DNA of 64,000 bases, taken from assembly GCF_030272615.1 (NCBI RefSeq), contig NC_081405.1:311505235-311569234 (forward strand), in the 5' to 3' direction. This stretch comes from Cryptomeria japonica. Its lineage: Eukaryota; Streptophyta; Pinopsida; Cupressales; Cupressaceae. The translations under genes were made by a program, and so were the position numbers. The notes below the pieces were generated by a model. That model saw nothing but the letters and a program-made list of their open reading frames with translations, ran no database searches and was not told where the DNA came from. Numbering within the stretch: the first letter of the stretch is position 1; each line of letters starts with the position of its first letter. Below are positions 10,627-23,805 of the stretch, piece by piece.

Positions 10627-13600
10627 ATGAGGCCTACTCTTCCAAAAATTGGTCGCACATCATGCCTGGTTAGTATACTCCCAGAGTTGAGTGACACCTT
10701 TTTGGCCCAAGCTGACTTGGGGGATTTCGTAGAGAGCTAAAAACCCTCGGGCAGATTCAATGATGGATAGGATAGTTAGAAGTGGCCTGATCGAAGCTGT
10801 TGCTTTCCCAAATCCCGCTCCTTGTCCTGATATATTAGTAGCATGTATGAATAGATATGATGCTGATAACAGGTGCATTAGAACCAGCAATGGCAAGCTG
10901 TTAGTGGAGATTAACGGAGAAATGGTAATGGCTGCAATGGGAATCCCTCATAAGGAGCCATATGAAGACTGGTCAATTGGGACCTCATATGCATTTTTCT
11001 TTGAGAAGAAAAGCACATATAGAAGTGTTATTGCAAGGAATTGGCTTCTGCAGGTTTAAAAAGGGGGGTCCCAGTTACCTAAGCCTCTTACTAGAGAACA
11101 TTTCATCATAGAGGTGCGAGATATTGTCATATTGTTAAATAGACTTAAAGGAAACTCACACTCCTTTTATTGGGATGATTGGATGTACTTCTATAGTCAG
11201 GTGTTATTAGCTAGTGAGAAATACCTTGACTGGGCACAGGTTGTAGCTGAAAGGTTGCATGAGGGTTTGATAAACTTTGTTCGAATGTCCATCTTCTACA
11301 TTTCCTCATATTTATTCTATATATTGGCCTGTACCAGAGACTGGGAAGGATTGCATAATGAGCCTTGGGTAGATGACATGAAGGTTTATGACTATTATCC
11401 TTACCTGCAACAACAAAAATATGCAAAGCATTGTGCTAGATGGAATGATGTTTTCGTAGGAAGGCTTGCCTTTGAGTTGTAAGGGGATATTAATAAAAGA
11501 ATGTCAGCCAAGGTCATGGAGCCAATTAGCATATATGGAAGCTATTTCATTCAGTTTCCCAGATTTACTTATATTCGAGTGGGCGGTTTTGAAGGTGAAA
11601 CATTCAAATTATCCAAAGATGCCTTTGATAGTTATGTTCTTATTGAAGTAAGCAGACAGTTGGCCCACATCGATAAAAGGTTAGGGACAAAGGGTAAATC
11701 CGAAGTTGTTTTCCTGATTGAACTTGGTTTTTACAATTGTAATTCTATATATGATACCTTGAACCTAGAATTAGAGTTCAAGAAAATGAAGTTGAAGCCT
11801 TACATTTCTAAGAGAATGTTTGATAGAAGGGGTTATGTCGTAGAAATTTGAATGTTGATGACCATTTCTTCCATGAACCCCAGTTAGAAGATTATTGGGA
11901 AAACTATGGTGATGAGTTTAAAGTGAGGAGGAGATTATGGTAAAGGTTCACTTTACAGTAGGTTATTACCATGAAGTTTCTCATTAATGTGTTTGGTATA
12001 CAAGAAGAAGAAGAAGGAGAAGATGTTTTGGATCCCAAATACAATGAGAGGGTTCAAGGACAGCCAGTTCTTGAAATTGACTGGGATAGAAGAGAAGAGG
12101 AAAACATTCAAGCCAAGTCCTTCAATGTTATAAGAAGAACAAAAAAATGGCTATGGGATAAAAAATTTAGAAAAGAGTCAATCATGACTTCACATGAATT
12201 GACAGTTGGTCCACTTGCTACAACTTAGATTCCTATTTCCTCCTCTAAGAGGATTGTTGATGTTGTAGGTGACACAAGGCTAATTATTGGAGAAGTTCAA
12301 TCTAGAAGATCAAAGAGGTCTCTACTAAGTTCTTCAGCAGTTCGAGTTACTCACTCAAGGAGAAAAAAGAAGAACAGAGAACCAGTGGAGAATCAAATTA
12401 TTGTGGACTTGGATCCAGGTGAAGAAACTTAGGTAACCATGGATCAACACATGTTGAGTAACCCTCAAGTGTAGGATATACATGCAGGCAAAGAACTTGA
12501 AGAAGAGCCAAATCCAATGAGCCATATGACTGTCGTCAACTCCCCTGATGCCTAGATACCTCCATCACCTAAAAAAACTTCTAGCAGTTTCTTGATGGCT
12601 TGGAGCTTTGATTGGAAAGAAACACAACATTGTCCGTATTACAATTCCCATGGAGGACATGGTAAGAAAATGCCTTGGAAAAATATCTAAACCCAAGAAG
12701 CTCAAAATGCAAGCAATGATGGAAGTTGATGATGAAACAGGTCATTGGATAGCTGTAGTAGGTAAGCCCATCTCAGATAGAGATCTAGAAAAGGCCACTG
12801 AGGATGATTTTACTGTGGAGAAGATTGACTTGGGAGTTGCCTCAAGGGCTGTAGATGCTAAACATCTAGAATCCTCCACAAAGAGAATGATATCTAGGTC
12901 ATGGAAAGATGAGAAGGACAAAAAGGAGTTGAAACAGGTTGTCAGCTAGATGGCAGTGTACATCAATGCCATACATCATCCGAGTCGTCAACCCCTGGCA
13001 CAGATGGCATTGTCGTTTGACTCCAAATCACCGGTGAATTAGAAACTATTAGATCAAGTTCAAAGGAGCTACATGATAGATGAAGTATTCGATGAGTGGC
13101 TTGATTCCATAGTACAACAGGGTATGAACTACATTTATAGCTTGGTCAAGGTATATAACAACGCCATAATTGTGTGAAAAGAGTTATAACTGGAAGCTAT
13201 TGCATGGGAAAAGGAAAGAACCAAATGGGTAGCGGTCTTGGCATAGATGAATGATGTGCAGAAATTTGGCGTTATGAATTTTCTAACTAAGAAGCCAGTA
13301 GAAAACCTGGATGACAACGTGCTATATGTGTCAAAGAAGAATGTCGAATGGAGAAATTCTATTATTAAGCAAGGTGATGAAGAATCTGCCAAACTACTAA
13401 AAGGATTAAAGGAATTGATTGATACAATGCGGAAGGATCTAACATGCATTGATATACAACTCTTGAAGGAGGATGGATAGAAAATTGAACTTGTGGCAGA
13501 TATGGCCAAGATCTTCAAATAAAGAGTACAACTTATTAAAGAGACAAAGTCTCTAACCATTGACGACTTTTCTAAGGTGGCAAGGATAAAATTGATGCTG

Positions 13601-13860
13601 ACAGTTTGCTTTGATCACTTGGACACATATAAAGAAAACGTTATGCAGGTGAACATGGACAAGGAAGTTTGGAGGAAGCACATCCTACACATTGGACTCT
13701 CGCACTATCAGGTTATTCTGAATTTCTCAGTAGTGCATCTGTAGTGGCAAAAAATGTGTAGTGCCGTGACAAAGAAGGACAAATCAGTCGTCCACGATGG
13801 AGTCCTGATCAGCTTATGGATGAGTTGTCATCCTATTTACGACCTCTATTTATTTAAGTT
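10627..13860 (+). pseudogene. Long accessory ORF of a gypsy-type element, degenerate
   Basis: An ATG at 10,627 opens a broken reading frame of about 1,070 codons interrupted by roughly 15 stops and several shifts. Visible features are an N-terminal LPKIGR segment and an EING..V.AAMGIP motif near 10,905-10,950. A hydrophobic Tyr/Phe-rich helix FYISSYLFYILA follows near 11,295-11,335. Next comes an acidic and basic linker (11,990-12,450), then charged helical segments to the end. The layout resembles the accessory proteins at 29,899 and 38,819 (IT.E..... G.P, then a charged tail), but the identity is too low to assert homology. It has no enzymatic motif. Function unknown; it may be a structural or accessory protein of the element. 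Confidence 0.5.
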
Positions 13861-13930
13861 TTATAAAGTTCAAAATAAATATTTTCTTTTAACTCTAGAG
13901 TAGAGTCTAAAAGTTTAGGGTTATTTTTCA

Positions 13931-13943
13931 GGCAAACTATTGG
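13931..13943 (+). promoter_or_regulatory. Candidate polypurine tract after the accessory ORF
   Basis: TTGGCTTGGGGGC lies about 70 bases after the last codon of the accessory ORF, where the end of a gypsy interior would be expected. No LTR partner is in the window, so the 3' LTR boundary is unproven. Confidence 0.3.
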
Positions 13944-13960
13944 CTTGGGGGCTATAAATG

Positions 13961-15595
13961 TAATTAAGCAAGCTTTGTTTAAGGTTTGAAAAACTTTGAT
14001 TTAGAGGAACATTCTTAATTCTCTTTGGATTTCAGTGTAGATATTTCTGGTACATGAATGAATTGATATTTGATGCGATCATCAAATCTGTGTGTTTGAA
14101 AGATGTAGCAATCTCTGTTGGGATGCATGCTTATGTGTTGAATACTTTATTTCATTACTAGTGTTTTCTAAGTCTATGAATTCACTGTTTTTCTTTTTTT
14201 TTGAAAAAAGGTGCTATATTGTGGTTTAAATAATTCTGACCCCCTTGTCTTGTGAGGCATGAGCGATAATCGATCAACATTTATGCCACGTTGAGCATTT
14301 TGAGTGGAATAATTTTTCTATATTGAATGGATATGTGCATGAGTAAAGTCTGTGAGCTCTACATTTATTGATAATCATCTTGTAGCATTCTTTTGTGTTG
14401 ACAAATGAATGCGAAAGCCTTTCTCGCTTTCTAGTGAAAAGTGTGTTTGCTTATAAGTTATCTGCATAAAAATTTATTGAATATCTTACGAGGAGCTACA
14501 CTCTTATGCAGAGGATGAACCTAAGCTAGGTTCACCCAACTGTTGGTTCATCTTTTATTTCATGAAGCATTTGCAAAAGTCTTCATTTTTATATTAAAAT
14601 TAAAGGAAATTCCAATCTGTTAACCAACACTAGGCCACTAGTCTAATGTGTTTAGTAGGCATACACTCTTGAGAGGTTGCAAAAATGTTACCTATTTTTC
14701 ACTTCCAGGATAAAAATAGCTTCACCTAAAGGTTTCAGGTCTTCATGGTACAATGAATTCAAATTTTTGAAGTGAAGAAATTTGAATACTTAGGGGCTTC
14801 AAAGAGTCAAGTTTTAAAATCAAATTCCTTTTGGTTGTTTAAAAAAATGAATTGCAAAAATTAGATTCATTTTTATTATAAATAAAAGTCCTCTTGTTGA
14901 TATTTTAAAAGAAAAGAGGAAAATATTTATTCAATAAACCTTGAAAATGTGTAAATGGGAAAAAAATTTGATATTTTAAAAGTAAAGATGAGGAAAATAT
15001 TCATTCAATAAAACTTGAAAATGTTTAAATGGGAAAAAGGAAAATAAATAAGGTCTTTTATTTATTTTATTTTAAAATCCTTCAAAAGTAGAAAATCAAA
15101 TATCTATGCTCCATGAAAGTCAAAAGAAGATAATGTTTTGCATTGGAGGGAAGAGCAAGTTGAAATCATGAGTTTCAATGAGTTTACTTTGAGTTTTGTT
15201 TCATGATTTTCTCCTTCACCATGAGAATGAGGTTTTTCCACTATAGCTTCATGCATATACCTCTATGTTTGAGTTTCACCACTCCGAACTCAGAAATATA
15301 CAATCATTCAAGAGACATGCAAAGGTTTATACATGGAAAAAGAAGTCCTCAACCTCTAAATGAACAACTTGCATATTTTCAATGATCAATAAAATAGACT
15401 CAGCTGGTGTTCAAACGTAAATCATGCCCCTATCTCGATGAAGAAATCCTTTGTTAGCTACAACAAGAGATGAAGAACAAAAGGATTTGGCATGTAAAGA
15501 TCATGCACACACAAATTGGCATTATTTTGTTGATATCTTTGCTAAATAGAGTCTTTATAGATGCATCTAGGGTATTCACTAATTTGGTTCTTAAA
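13961..15595. other. AT-rich DNA, possibly the 3' LTR of the gypsy element; no gene
   Basis: No domain-bearing ORF. A pair of similar A-rich segments near 14,890-15,020 (GAGGAAAATATTCATTCAATAAA.CTTGAAAATG) shows a small local duplication of about 70 bases. The first part may be the missing 3' LTR, but this cannot be shown without a partner. Confidence 0.35.
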
Positions 15596-15707
15596 ATAGA
15601 TGCTAAAGATATTAATATGAATGAGATATTAATGCATGAAAGTAGAACCAAATAGATGCTAAAGATATTAATATGAATGAGATATTAATGCATGAAAGTA
15701 GCAATAA
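15596..15707 (+). repeat. 56-bp tandem duplication
   Basis: The segment TAGATGCTAAAGATATTAAT...GCATGAAAGTAG occurs twice head to tail with a period of 56 bases and almost no differences, indicating a recent slippage or unequal exchange event. Confidence 0.85.
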
Positions 15708-18060
15708 GTGGGAGTATAATAGTCAGTGACCTTCAATATTATTTAGGTAGTTTGATAGTTTTGGGGTTTTGTAGCATGAACACATCATAAATATTTTATA
15801 AAAATCATGAAGAATGAAAGGATAACAACAACAAATCACAATGAATAGTAGCCTTGTAAATAAAAGACTCCAACTATCAGAGATAAGGAAAGATTCAAAG
15901 CCTTTGTGAGATTATTATAGCTATAGAGAAATCAAAGTACTCTTATAGTAGTCAAAAGAAAACTCTCACAATATAATGAAATCCGAGACAAAATAGTCAA
16001 GTTGTAGCAGCCAAATCTGGGATAGAGCAATCTCTAGTAGAGGCATGAACACAAAAGGGATAGTAGTGGAAGAATGTTAGGGAGCATACCTAGAAGATTG
16101 TAAGCTAATCTAGCGCCTTTGCCAAGAAAATTCAGTCATAAGGCATACACAAGGAAAAGGTATTCACTATCAAAATATATAGAGTGTAAATAAGAGAAAC
16201 TTCCTTGTCCCAATATGAGAAGCTTCTCCAAGAAGGATAGTTACATTAGTCACAGAGGCAATGGTTTGCATCCCAGAGAAAGTCACAATGAACAAACATG
16301 GTGCTAATGACAATCATTGCTACATAAGAGCAACCATCCTAAAATAGTGACAAAGAATGTAGGTAAAAAGAGAATGAATAATAAATGATATAGGTTTAGA
16401 TCAAGGTAAAAAGCCTACGAAGATGATATATGAGTAGCAATCAATTCAAGATAACCTTCTGTCATGAAAAGGTTGCAGTCATGAAGTCATTTTGATAGAA
16501 GTATTCATAAGACAGACCATTGCCAAAGAGCTATATGAAAGATAGATATAAATAGATCAAAGAACAATGATAAGCAAGGAAAACAAAAGCCCACATCACA
16601 AATTTGATAATCATTGAGGCAAGTTTAGACCTAAAGATAAATAACAAAGAACTCTTTCATGGCCCTAGGTCAAAACAATGGGAGAGGTATTAATGAATAA
16701 TGACAGGGATGGTTGTGTTAGTAGCTTTCAAAGATAGTAAGTATGGTCAAGCATTGTTAAAGACATTAAATGTATTGTTGAAGACAGTGAATGCAACAAA
16801 TAGCTAAGACCAGCAATGTCAAGATAAAGTCATAGTGAATACTATTCCTAGCCAATACACCATCACAAGTCAAAATAGAGACAAAAAAATGATTAAAGTA
16901 CATCAATCAACAAGGATAGCCAATATCCATGAGAAGTCAAGCAACCTATTTTAGACCTCTGGGATATAATAATGTGAAGACAAAGAGTATCGAAGCCCAT
17001 GACAGTAAAAAGATACAAAGAGTTATTATGTTTTAATCAATACTAAATAGATCATAGCCTAATATACAGTCAAGGACAGTATATTAGGGTTTATGATGAA
17101 AGGATCACCATGTTAAAAATTCCTAATGAAGAGGACATTACTTTTGACAGGAGTAGACCTGAGACAAATTTGTAATAGTCATATGACATATCTAGGTTGC
17201 CTAACATCATTAATGCATTGTTTGGGAGCACTCTTCTATGGTCAAGTCATAGTCACATAAAAGGACCATGATCATAATAGGGAAGGTACAAAGATACCCT
17301 ATTGAACAAGGCCTTTTACCACATAGAGTTGCAGATCATAGAAAAGATATTTGATAGTGACAGTAAAGAGTAAGGGATTTTAAAATAACATTAGCAGCCT
17401 CATACGAGAAGCCAAAAGGATATGAAAGAATAGATTAGTAGGGAAAATAATATGATGGAATTCATATGAAAAGAAAAATAGACAATAGTATGGTGATATA
17501 CAAGGCCAACAAGATATAAAAATGACATCAAGATGAATAGGGCATGCAAAGCTACAATATTCAGGCTTAGATTGAATAGTTCAGTTGAAAGGTTGCAGCT
17601 ATGACATAGGTTGACATTAATAGGATATACATTAATAAGAGATCCCTATCTAAATATAAAGATACAAGTGGGTGCACATAGAAGATAAGACATAAAAATT
17701 AGAACAATGAACATTCACCGTCAAGAACAAGGCACAATATCATTGATAAATCACTGTGTCACTATGAAACAAGCATAGTTGCAGGTTTGCACTAATAAGA
17801 CAATTCCTGCAGAATACAAAGAAAGATATACAGACCTTAATGCAGCCTAAGGAGAGAAAAAGAAAGGTCACTATCCAACATAGAGATGAGCACAAAAAAA
17901 GAAAGTCTCTTCAAGTTCTTGATAGGCCAAATTAGAGATACCACTCTCACAGCTATTACAAGGCAAAAACCTCAAGATTCCTATCCTAGGACTGAGCATA
18001 GGGATCAAGGCATCATGTAATTCCCACCAAAATACCTTAGAGAAAATAAATATCTAACAC
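15708..18060. other. Non-coding, A/G-rich on the + strand
   Basis: Long stretch without a plausible ORF on either strand. It is rich in A and G on the top strand, with scattered similar phrases (AAGGTTGCAG.CATGA near 16,468 and 17,590). It looks like the interior of an old non-coding element, but no ends, TSD or LTR pair could be found. Confidence 0.35.
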
Positions 18061-21000
18061 ACTATTGGAGATAAGTTTTTTTTTTTAATTAACATCTATA
18101 TTAACAACTAATGTAATACATAACATCACCATCTAACTACATTCATTAATCATTTAACCATTATGAACATTCATCATTACATATTTTATTAATTTACGCA
18201 AGTGGAACTAACATAACATCATTAACATTTCCCTAGGGTACTTCAACATCATTACTTAACTAACTACCATAATGACATTCTACTCACATGATAAACATAT
18301 TCTATCTTGAATTAATGCATCATATTTATCTCCTAACCATGAGATGTGAAACCTACTAGATTATCCATCCATTATGATGTGCATACCATTCTACCATTCT
18401 ACTAGCATATTATATTCCTTATGTAAAATGCAAGACAACCCCTAAATCCTACATTCATTTTATGTACCAGATCCAAATGTGTTTTAACCCATCATTTCCT
18501 ATCTACATGCTCTTAATCCTTTTCCATGATAATGCATAGGTATAATCCATCTCTATCAATCCATTTAAACATACTTCAATTGCCTCTAATACTAACATGA
18601 TCATCTTCTTTATCATTAATTCCAAATGCATAATGCAAGAGTATTAGTGAAAAATTCTTACTTACAATACTTTACATGATATGCATGACTTCCCTTCTAT
18701 CAATGCATATATATGAATCATTCATCCTCACTAGTCCTAGTTAACACCTTTTAACATATTCATTTCTTACATTAGGATTAATCATCTTCTAAGGTTCCTT
18801 TACATTCTAATCTACATCCTAAACATTCCATAGAATAATCCAATTAAACCACAATGCCAAATCCATTTCTATTTTAATAATAATTCATGTTAATTCCAAG
18901 GTACATAAGATCACATCTTTACAATAATCCAATTACATTCCTAATGTCTCATTACAATTTATGACATAGTCCTAATTTCCAATTACAACCTTATTACAAT
19001 TACAAGTACATGATATACATCATGAGCATAGCTCTTCCTACTACAAGATCCCAACTACTACATACAAGAATATTACATTACATGAATTCCATCATATACT
19101 TTACATAAATCTGCTACAAGGTACATCCATAATCATCATGAAGAAGAATCCACATCCACACAAGAATAATCCAAGAGAACATCCCAATGGCTAAAAAATA
19201 ACCAACCACTTGACCATGTGGAACCAAAGGAGATAACCCTCATCCTAGGAGTTGACACAAGGTCCCAACACACACTCTAAACCTACGATGGCACCTATAA
19301 CCAAAGAGACTAATCACACAAGGACTCTCATGCATGAACCAACACAATCCAACAAGAATAAACTCCTTGAGGAATACAACTCAACAAGACATAAATTCAA
19401 CCAACAAGGCATAATCATAAATCATCAAGAGAACACATGTAGGAGTGGAGTATCATCACATGATATCCTCAAAACACAACAACATAAGGCACTAGCTTGA
19501 TGGACATGTGGAGCCATCTCAACCTATGAGAGATGAAGGGAGATTGACTTGCCATAGCAATGTCCTTCTCATGCTTATCCTAAAACATCATCCCTAGGAT
19601 CAAGTCATGAGGCTCACAATTTTTTTTTTAATTAATTAATCTAGCTACCCAACCCATTAATTATTAGGTTAACACTTATTTACAATCATGGTAAACTTTT
19701 AATCTGCCTTGGAGGTCTAGAATCCATGCATCATTACAAGGAACCTCATGCAAGCCTAAATCCTGAACCTCAATAATCATATGGAAGCCCAGTCCCCCTA
19801 ACATGACCTGAACAATAAATGCAACAAGAGGGTCATACAAACAATTAAATATGAAATCATTATCTTCATACAACCACACACATACATGATCATCCAAAGT
19901 TCATAATGCAAAATAAATATCAAGGAGCCTCATAGCATAGAAATGCATCAATAAGATAATCAAATATACTCATCAAATGAAATAAATATCAACAAAAGGC
20001 ACATCAACTTGCTGGACTGAGCATAATAAACAACTCTCTCTACCACGACTTCTCAACACGATAGATGCATAAATCGAACATAACGATTTCTACAACAACA
20101 TAGAAGCGAAAGCAATAAAATATTCATCAAATAGATCAAATGCAAAATCTGGAAATCATCATAAAACATCCAAAAAGGCCTCTGGTATGAAATACAAATT
20201 TGAAATGACATCACAAATGACAAAGTGGAAAAATACTGAAAAAGGATAGTTTAGTGCATATGTTCACTATTCTAGCTCATTCGTCAATTCTTTTAGCATG
20301 TTTATCAGTTTCTGAGGCACATTTGTCCTTTGTTTTAGCATGTATGTTAAATAGATTAGCACATACATCTAGTCTTTTAGCGTATTTGTTCCAGAGTACA
20401 AAAACCATGGAAAAGTGACTGTTTTGATTTCAAATTAAAATTCACAAAAAAATAATTAAGTACTAAAATCAAATGGATCAAAGTCACCTTGCAAAGACAC
20501 AATACCAACAAAAAATAAAATGCAAAATCATTATCTTAAGAAGGAGAAATTGAATCTCAAAAACCAAGAGCTTCCAACTCAATCCACACCAAAATGAATT
20601 GACAAAGAGCTCCAAACCAAATCAAACTCTTCCCAAATCATTGTTTCACTCATGGAAAATCAAGAAATCTCTTTAATCAAACAAAAATCGGAAAATAACA
20701 TAGAAATCTTCAAAAACCCCCTCATGACAAAATCAACCAAATCTCTCCAAATCTGATATAGACTCTCCCAAAATCTCTACCAATCAAACAAATCTCCCAT
20801 TAATCACCCAAAAGACATCATTCTCATAAGAAGATAATTAAATTTTCACAAAATCGAATTTATCAAAAGATGCAGAGTCGTGTCCTCACGACAAACCAAA
20901 CCAACCAATGAAAACAAAGTATTTTTCTCCTAGCATAAAGTTTAACTTTATAATAAATTCTATGCACATATATATTTTTCTACAACTACAATATAAACTT

Positions 21001-22559
21001 TATATTAAATCATTTCCCCAAATAAAACCCACAAACAACAATTTTTCCACACACAGAGAATACATAGAAATAAAAATATTTACAAGAGACAAGAGCTCCA
21101 ACCTAGAAATAGAAGTTATGGAAAAAATTTGATGAAGAGCTCCAAATCCCAAATCCACACCATTAGCTCCAACAATCCAAAATGCAAATCAAAATCAAAA
21201 TGTTGTAGAAAATATCCAAGAATGGTAACTCCACAACAAGCCCAAACTACCGAATAAAAAGAAATAAAAAACAAAACTCTAGCCAATGAAAAATAAACCA
21301 AAATATAATATTTTCTACCAACACCATGTTAGGATACTTTTATTTTTTCTATTTCAAATTCAACCAATGAGAATGGAGAGTAGATGAAAATAATATAAAA
21401 TCTTCTTATACAACTAAGTGGGAAGATATTATTATTTTATTCAAATGTGTTTATACACTCCTAATAATAAATAAAATCCAACCATATAAATAAAACATAA
21501 GCCATAAATAAATAAATTAAATGGGGAAGTTAAAACCAAAAGCTCATAAATGAATTAAAGAGAAAAGTAAATATTATATCAAATGAACTATTAAAAAATA
21601 GGCAAACAAATAAATAATTAAATACCAATAAAGATTAAACCACCAATATTAAGTAAATATTAAACAACAATATGATTAAACAATAAATACCAAATAAATA
21701 TTAAAATCACACAAAATAAATAAACATAAAATATCAAATAATCAAATATTCAAAGTCAATAAATTAAATATATTAAAATAAGCATTATTAATTATAAAAT
21801 CACACATCAAGGATCACATACTTAATCTAAACATAATTGAATAAATCAACCATCTCTAAACATACTCACAATACTGAAAAGATCAAACTCACTAGTTGAT
21901 GTGGTGGATTACGCCAAGACGCTTACGACACTTGGTACACATCTTAGACCTAGAGTATGTGAAGGGAACTCATGTCATCTCCGAACCACATAAGCCATTG
22001 GAATTAAAGACACACTCAAACCTATGAAGCCAGGTGGAGTTGATGTTTGGTACCTGCAAGAATCTGCAACCACAAAAATAGTGATACAACATATGCATAT
22101 ATCTCATAACGGACAAGTGATAGGGAATCGTGACGACACATCTTGCTCACAATGAGTAATGTGACATCATCCCCCTCACGAAGACAGTCATGCAATAGCC
22201 AAACACATCTCATAAACATCTCATCATATGTAACCATGAAATAGGGTTAGCATAATCATAATCAACGTCAAATCCATGATAAACATAATCTATCAATGAT
22301 CCATCACATATTAAGCATATGAAAACCATCAAATACATATATTCATCAAATCACATGATCAATAATGATAGTATCAACATCCATTTAGATAATCCAAATA
22401 GCATATGTCCAATAGTTCTAACATCAATAGTAAGTAAGTGAAACACATGAGTAGTCATCATCCAAATCATCAAATATAGTCTAGATAAGTCTATCAATGC
22501 TTCCACAAGTGGATCGGTGCATCTCGTAACTAAATATCCTCTAATAATACATGATCTTA
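18061..22559. other. Non-coding, G-poor and A/C-rich on the + strand
   Basis: Composition changes near 18,060 from A/G-rich to A/C-rich with few G. T-runs followed by AATTAA occur at 18,066-18,090 and 19,619-19,640. Short ORFs (19,252-19,500, 20,908-21,132, 22,022-22,237) have low-complexity sequence and no motif. No gene can be supported. Confidence 0.35.
20255..20405 (+). repeat. Degenerate short tandem motif TTTTAGCATGTWTGT
   Basis: Six or so related 20-25 base units (TCTAGCTCATTCGTC, CTTTTAGCATGTTTATC, GAGGCACATTTGTCC, GTTTTAGCATGTATG, GATTAGCACATACAT, CTTTTAGCGTATTTGTTCC) follow one another. Confidence 0.45.
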
Positions 22560-22949
22560 GACCCTAATAATGGGGGAACATAGTTTGGACCTATGTAGAA
22601 GATACATCTCTGCTAACAGTTTCCCATTTCACCATGCCAGTGGCACTGCGAGAAAGGGAGATATAGAAAGAATCGACAGACATATCATTATAAGGATTAT
22701 ATATCTGAATAGTGTCAATCATGTGTAGAATCTTATCCCTAATAGTCTCTACCCTTTCCTTATTAGGTCAGGCAGTGGCAGAATCTAATCTGGACGCAAG
22801 ATGGTCTAGAGAACGTTGTAAGCGTGAGTGGTTTCAGCAAAAATTTGAGTCCTGACATCACTATCACTAGAAGGCATTTGACCAGACTATCTAGATGTCT
22901 AGTAAGTGCCCTCGCGATGAACACTACCATCTGATGCTTGATCGGCCAT
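22560..22949 (-). pseudogene. Degenerate ORF of unknown nature, possibly a gag start
   Basis: Read on the minus strand from an ATG at 22,949, a broken frame gives plausible protein-like sequence: an acidic Ser/Asp-rich start, then LDHLASRLDSATA and DKILHMIDTIQIYNPYNDMS, with at least one frameshift and several TAG codons. No domain is recognised. The start-proximal position and style resemble plant retroelement gag leaders, but this is a weak inference. Confidence 0.25.
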
Positions 22950-23159
22950 GTGGAAAATATATGTATGTACATAATTATAAAAGCAAAAAATTTAAAAATA
23001 ATAATTCAAAACTATTTTAAACAATTCAAGCTAATTCAAAAAACTATTTTAAACTACTTCAAACATATTTCTAAATGATACACAATTGTAATTTGAAGTA
23101 CAATTCGAAGTAATTGAAACATTTGATCCAAATTACTTTAAATAAACATTAAAATTAAA

Positions 23160-23805
23160 TACATGTGTACATACACATACATACACACACATAGTGTACC
23201 TATATACATACATACACACATATGTATATACATATATACATATATACATGTACACATACGCACATACACATACATGCATGAATGGATGAATGCATACACA
23301 CACACACATACGTGCACATGTACACACGCATATGTACACATAAATACACACATACATGTACGCATGTACATGTGTATTTATGTGTGTATGCATGTGTACA
23401 TGTGCACGTATGTGTGTATGTGTATGTATGCATGTGCATGTGTATGTGTGTATGTGGGTGTATGTGTATGTGTGTATGTATATATGTGTATATGTATATG
23501 TATGTGTGTTTGTGTTTGTGTGTGTGTATGTATGTATGTATGTGTATATGTATATGTATGTGTTTTTATGTGTGTATGTGGGTGTATGTGTGCGTGTGTA
23601 TGCATGCATGTGTGTGTATGTATGTATGTATGTATGTATGTATGTATGTATGTGTATATGTATATGTATGTGTGTTTTTTTTTGTGTGTATGTATGTATG
23701 TGTATATGTATATGTACATGTGTTTATGTGTATATGTATATGTATGTTTGTTTGTGTGAGTGTGTGTATGTATGTGTATATGTATATGTATGTGTGTTTA
23801 TGAGA
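23160..23805. repeat. Large CA/TG microsatellite with strand switch (inverted arrangement)
   Basis: From 23,160 to about 23,370 the top strand is mostly (CA/TA)n. From about 23,375 to 23,805 it is mostly (TG/TATG)n, including long runs of GTAT. The halves are roughly reverse complements and could pair. The many long overlapping ORFs here, rich in Cys, Val and Tyr or in His, Thr and Tyr, are translations of the repeat and not genes. Confidence 0.95.

Larger units (their letters stand above)
605..13960 (+). mobile_element. Degraded Ty3/gypsy LTR retrotransposon (host of two nested insertions)
   Basis: Three separated blocks, 605-688, 3,490-5,536 and 9,646-13,960, belong to one + strand element. 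The first ends inside the RT domain and the second resumes in the same reading frame across a 5-bp target duplication. The third resumes across the second nested insertion. The order is RT end, RNase H, integrase, about 1 kb of non-coding DNA, a long extra ORF, then a purine tract. The 5' part (LTR, gag, protease, most of RT) is absent at the left edge. The extra ORF is assigned to this element by position only; it could be a separate insertion. Many in-frame stops show that it is dead. Confidence 0.75.

Noticed and set aside
15454-15655. Overlapping ORFs of about 60 codons on both strands near the 56-bp duplication
   Set aside because: Low complexity, partly built from the duplication, no motif; a faint similarity to a copia RNase H end was too weak to keep.
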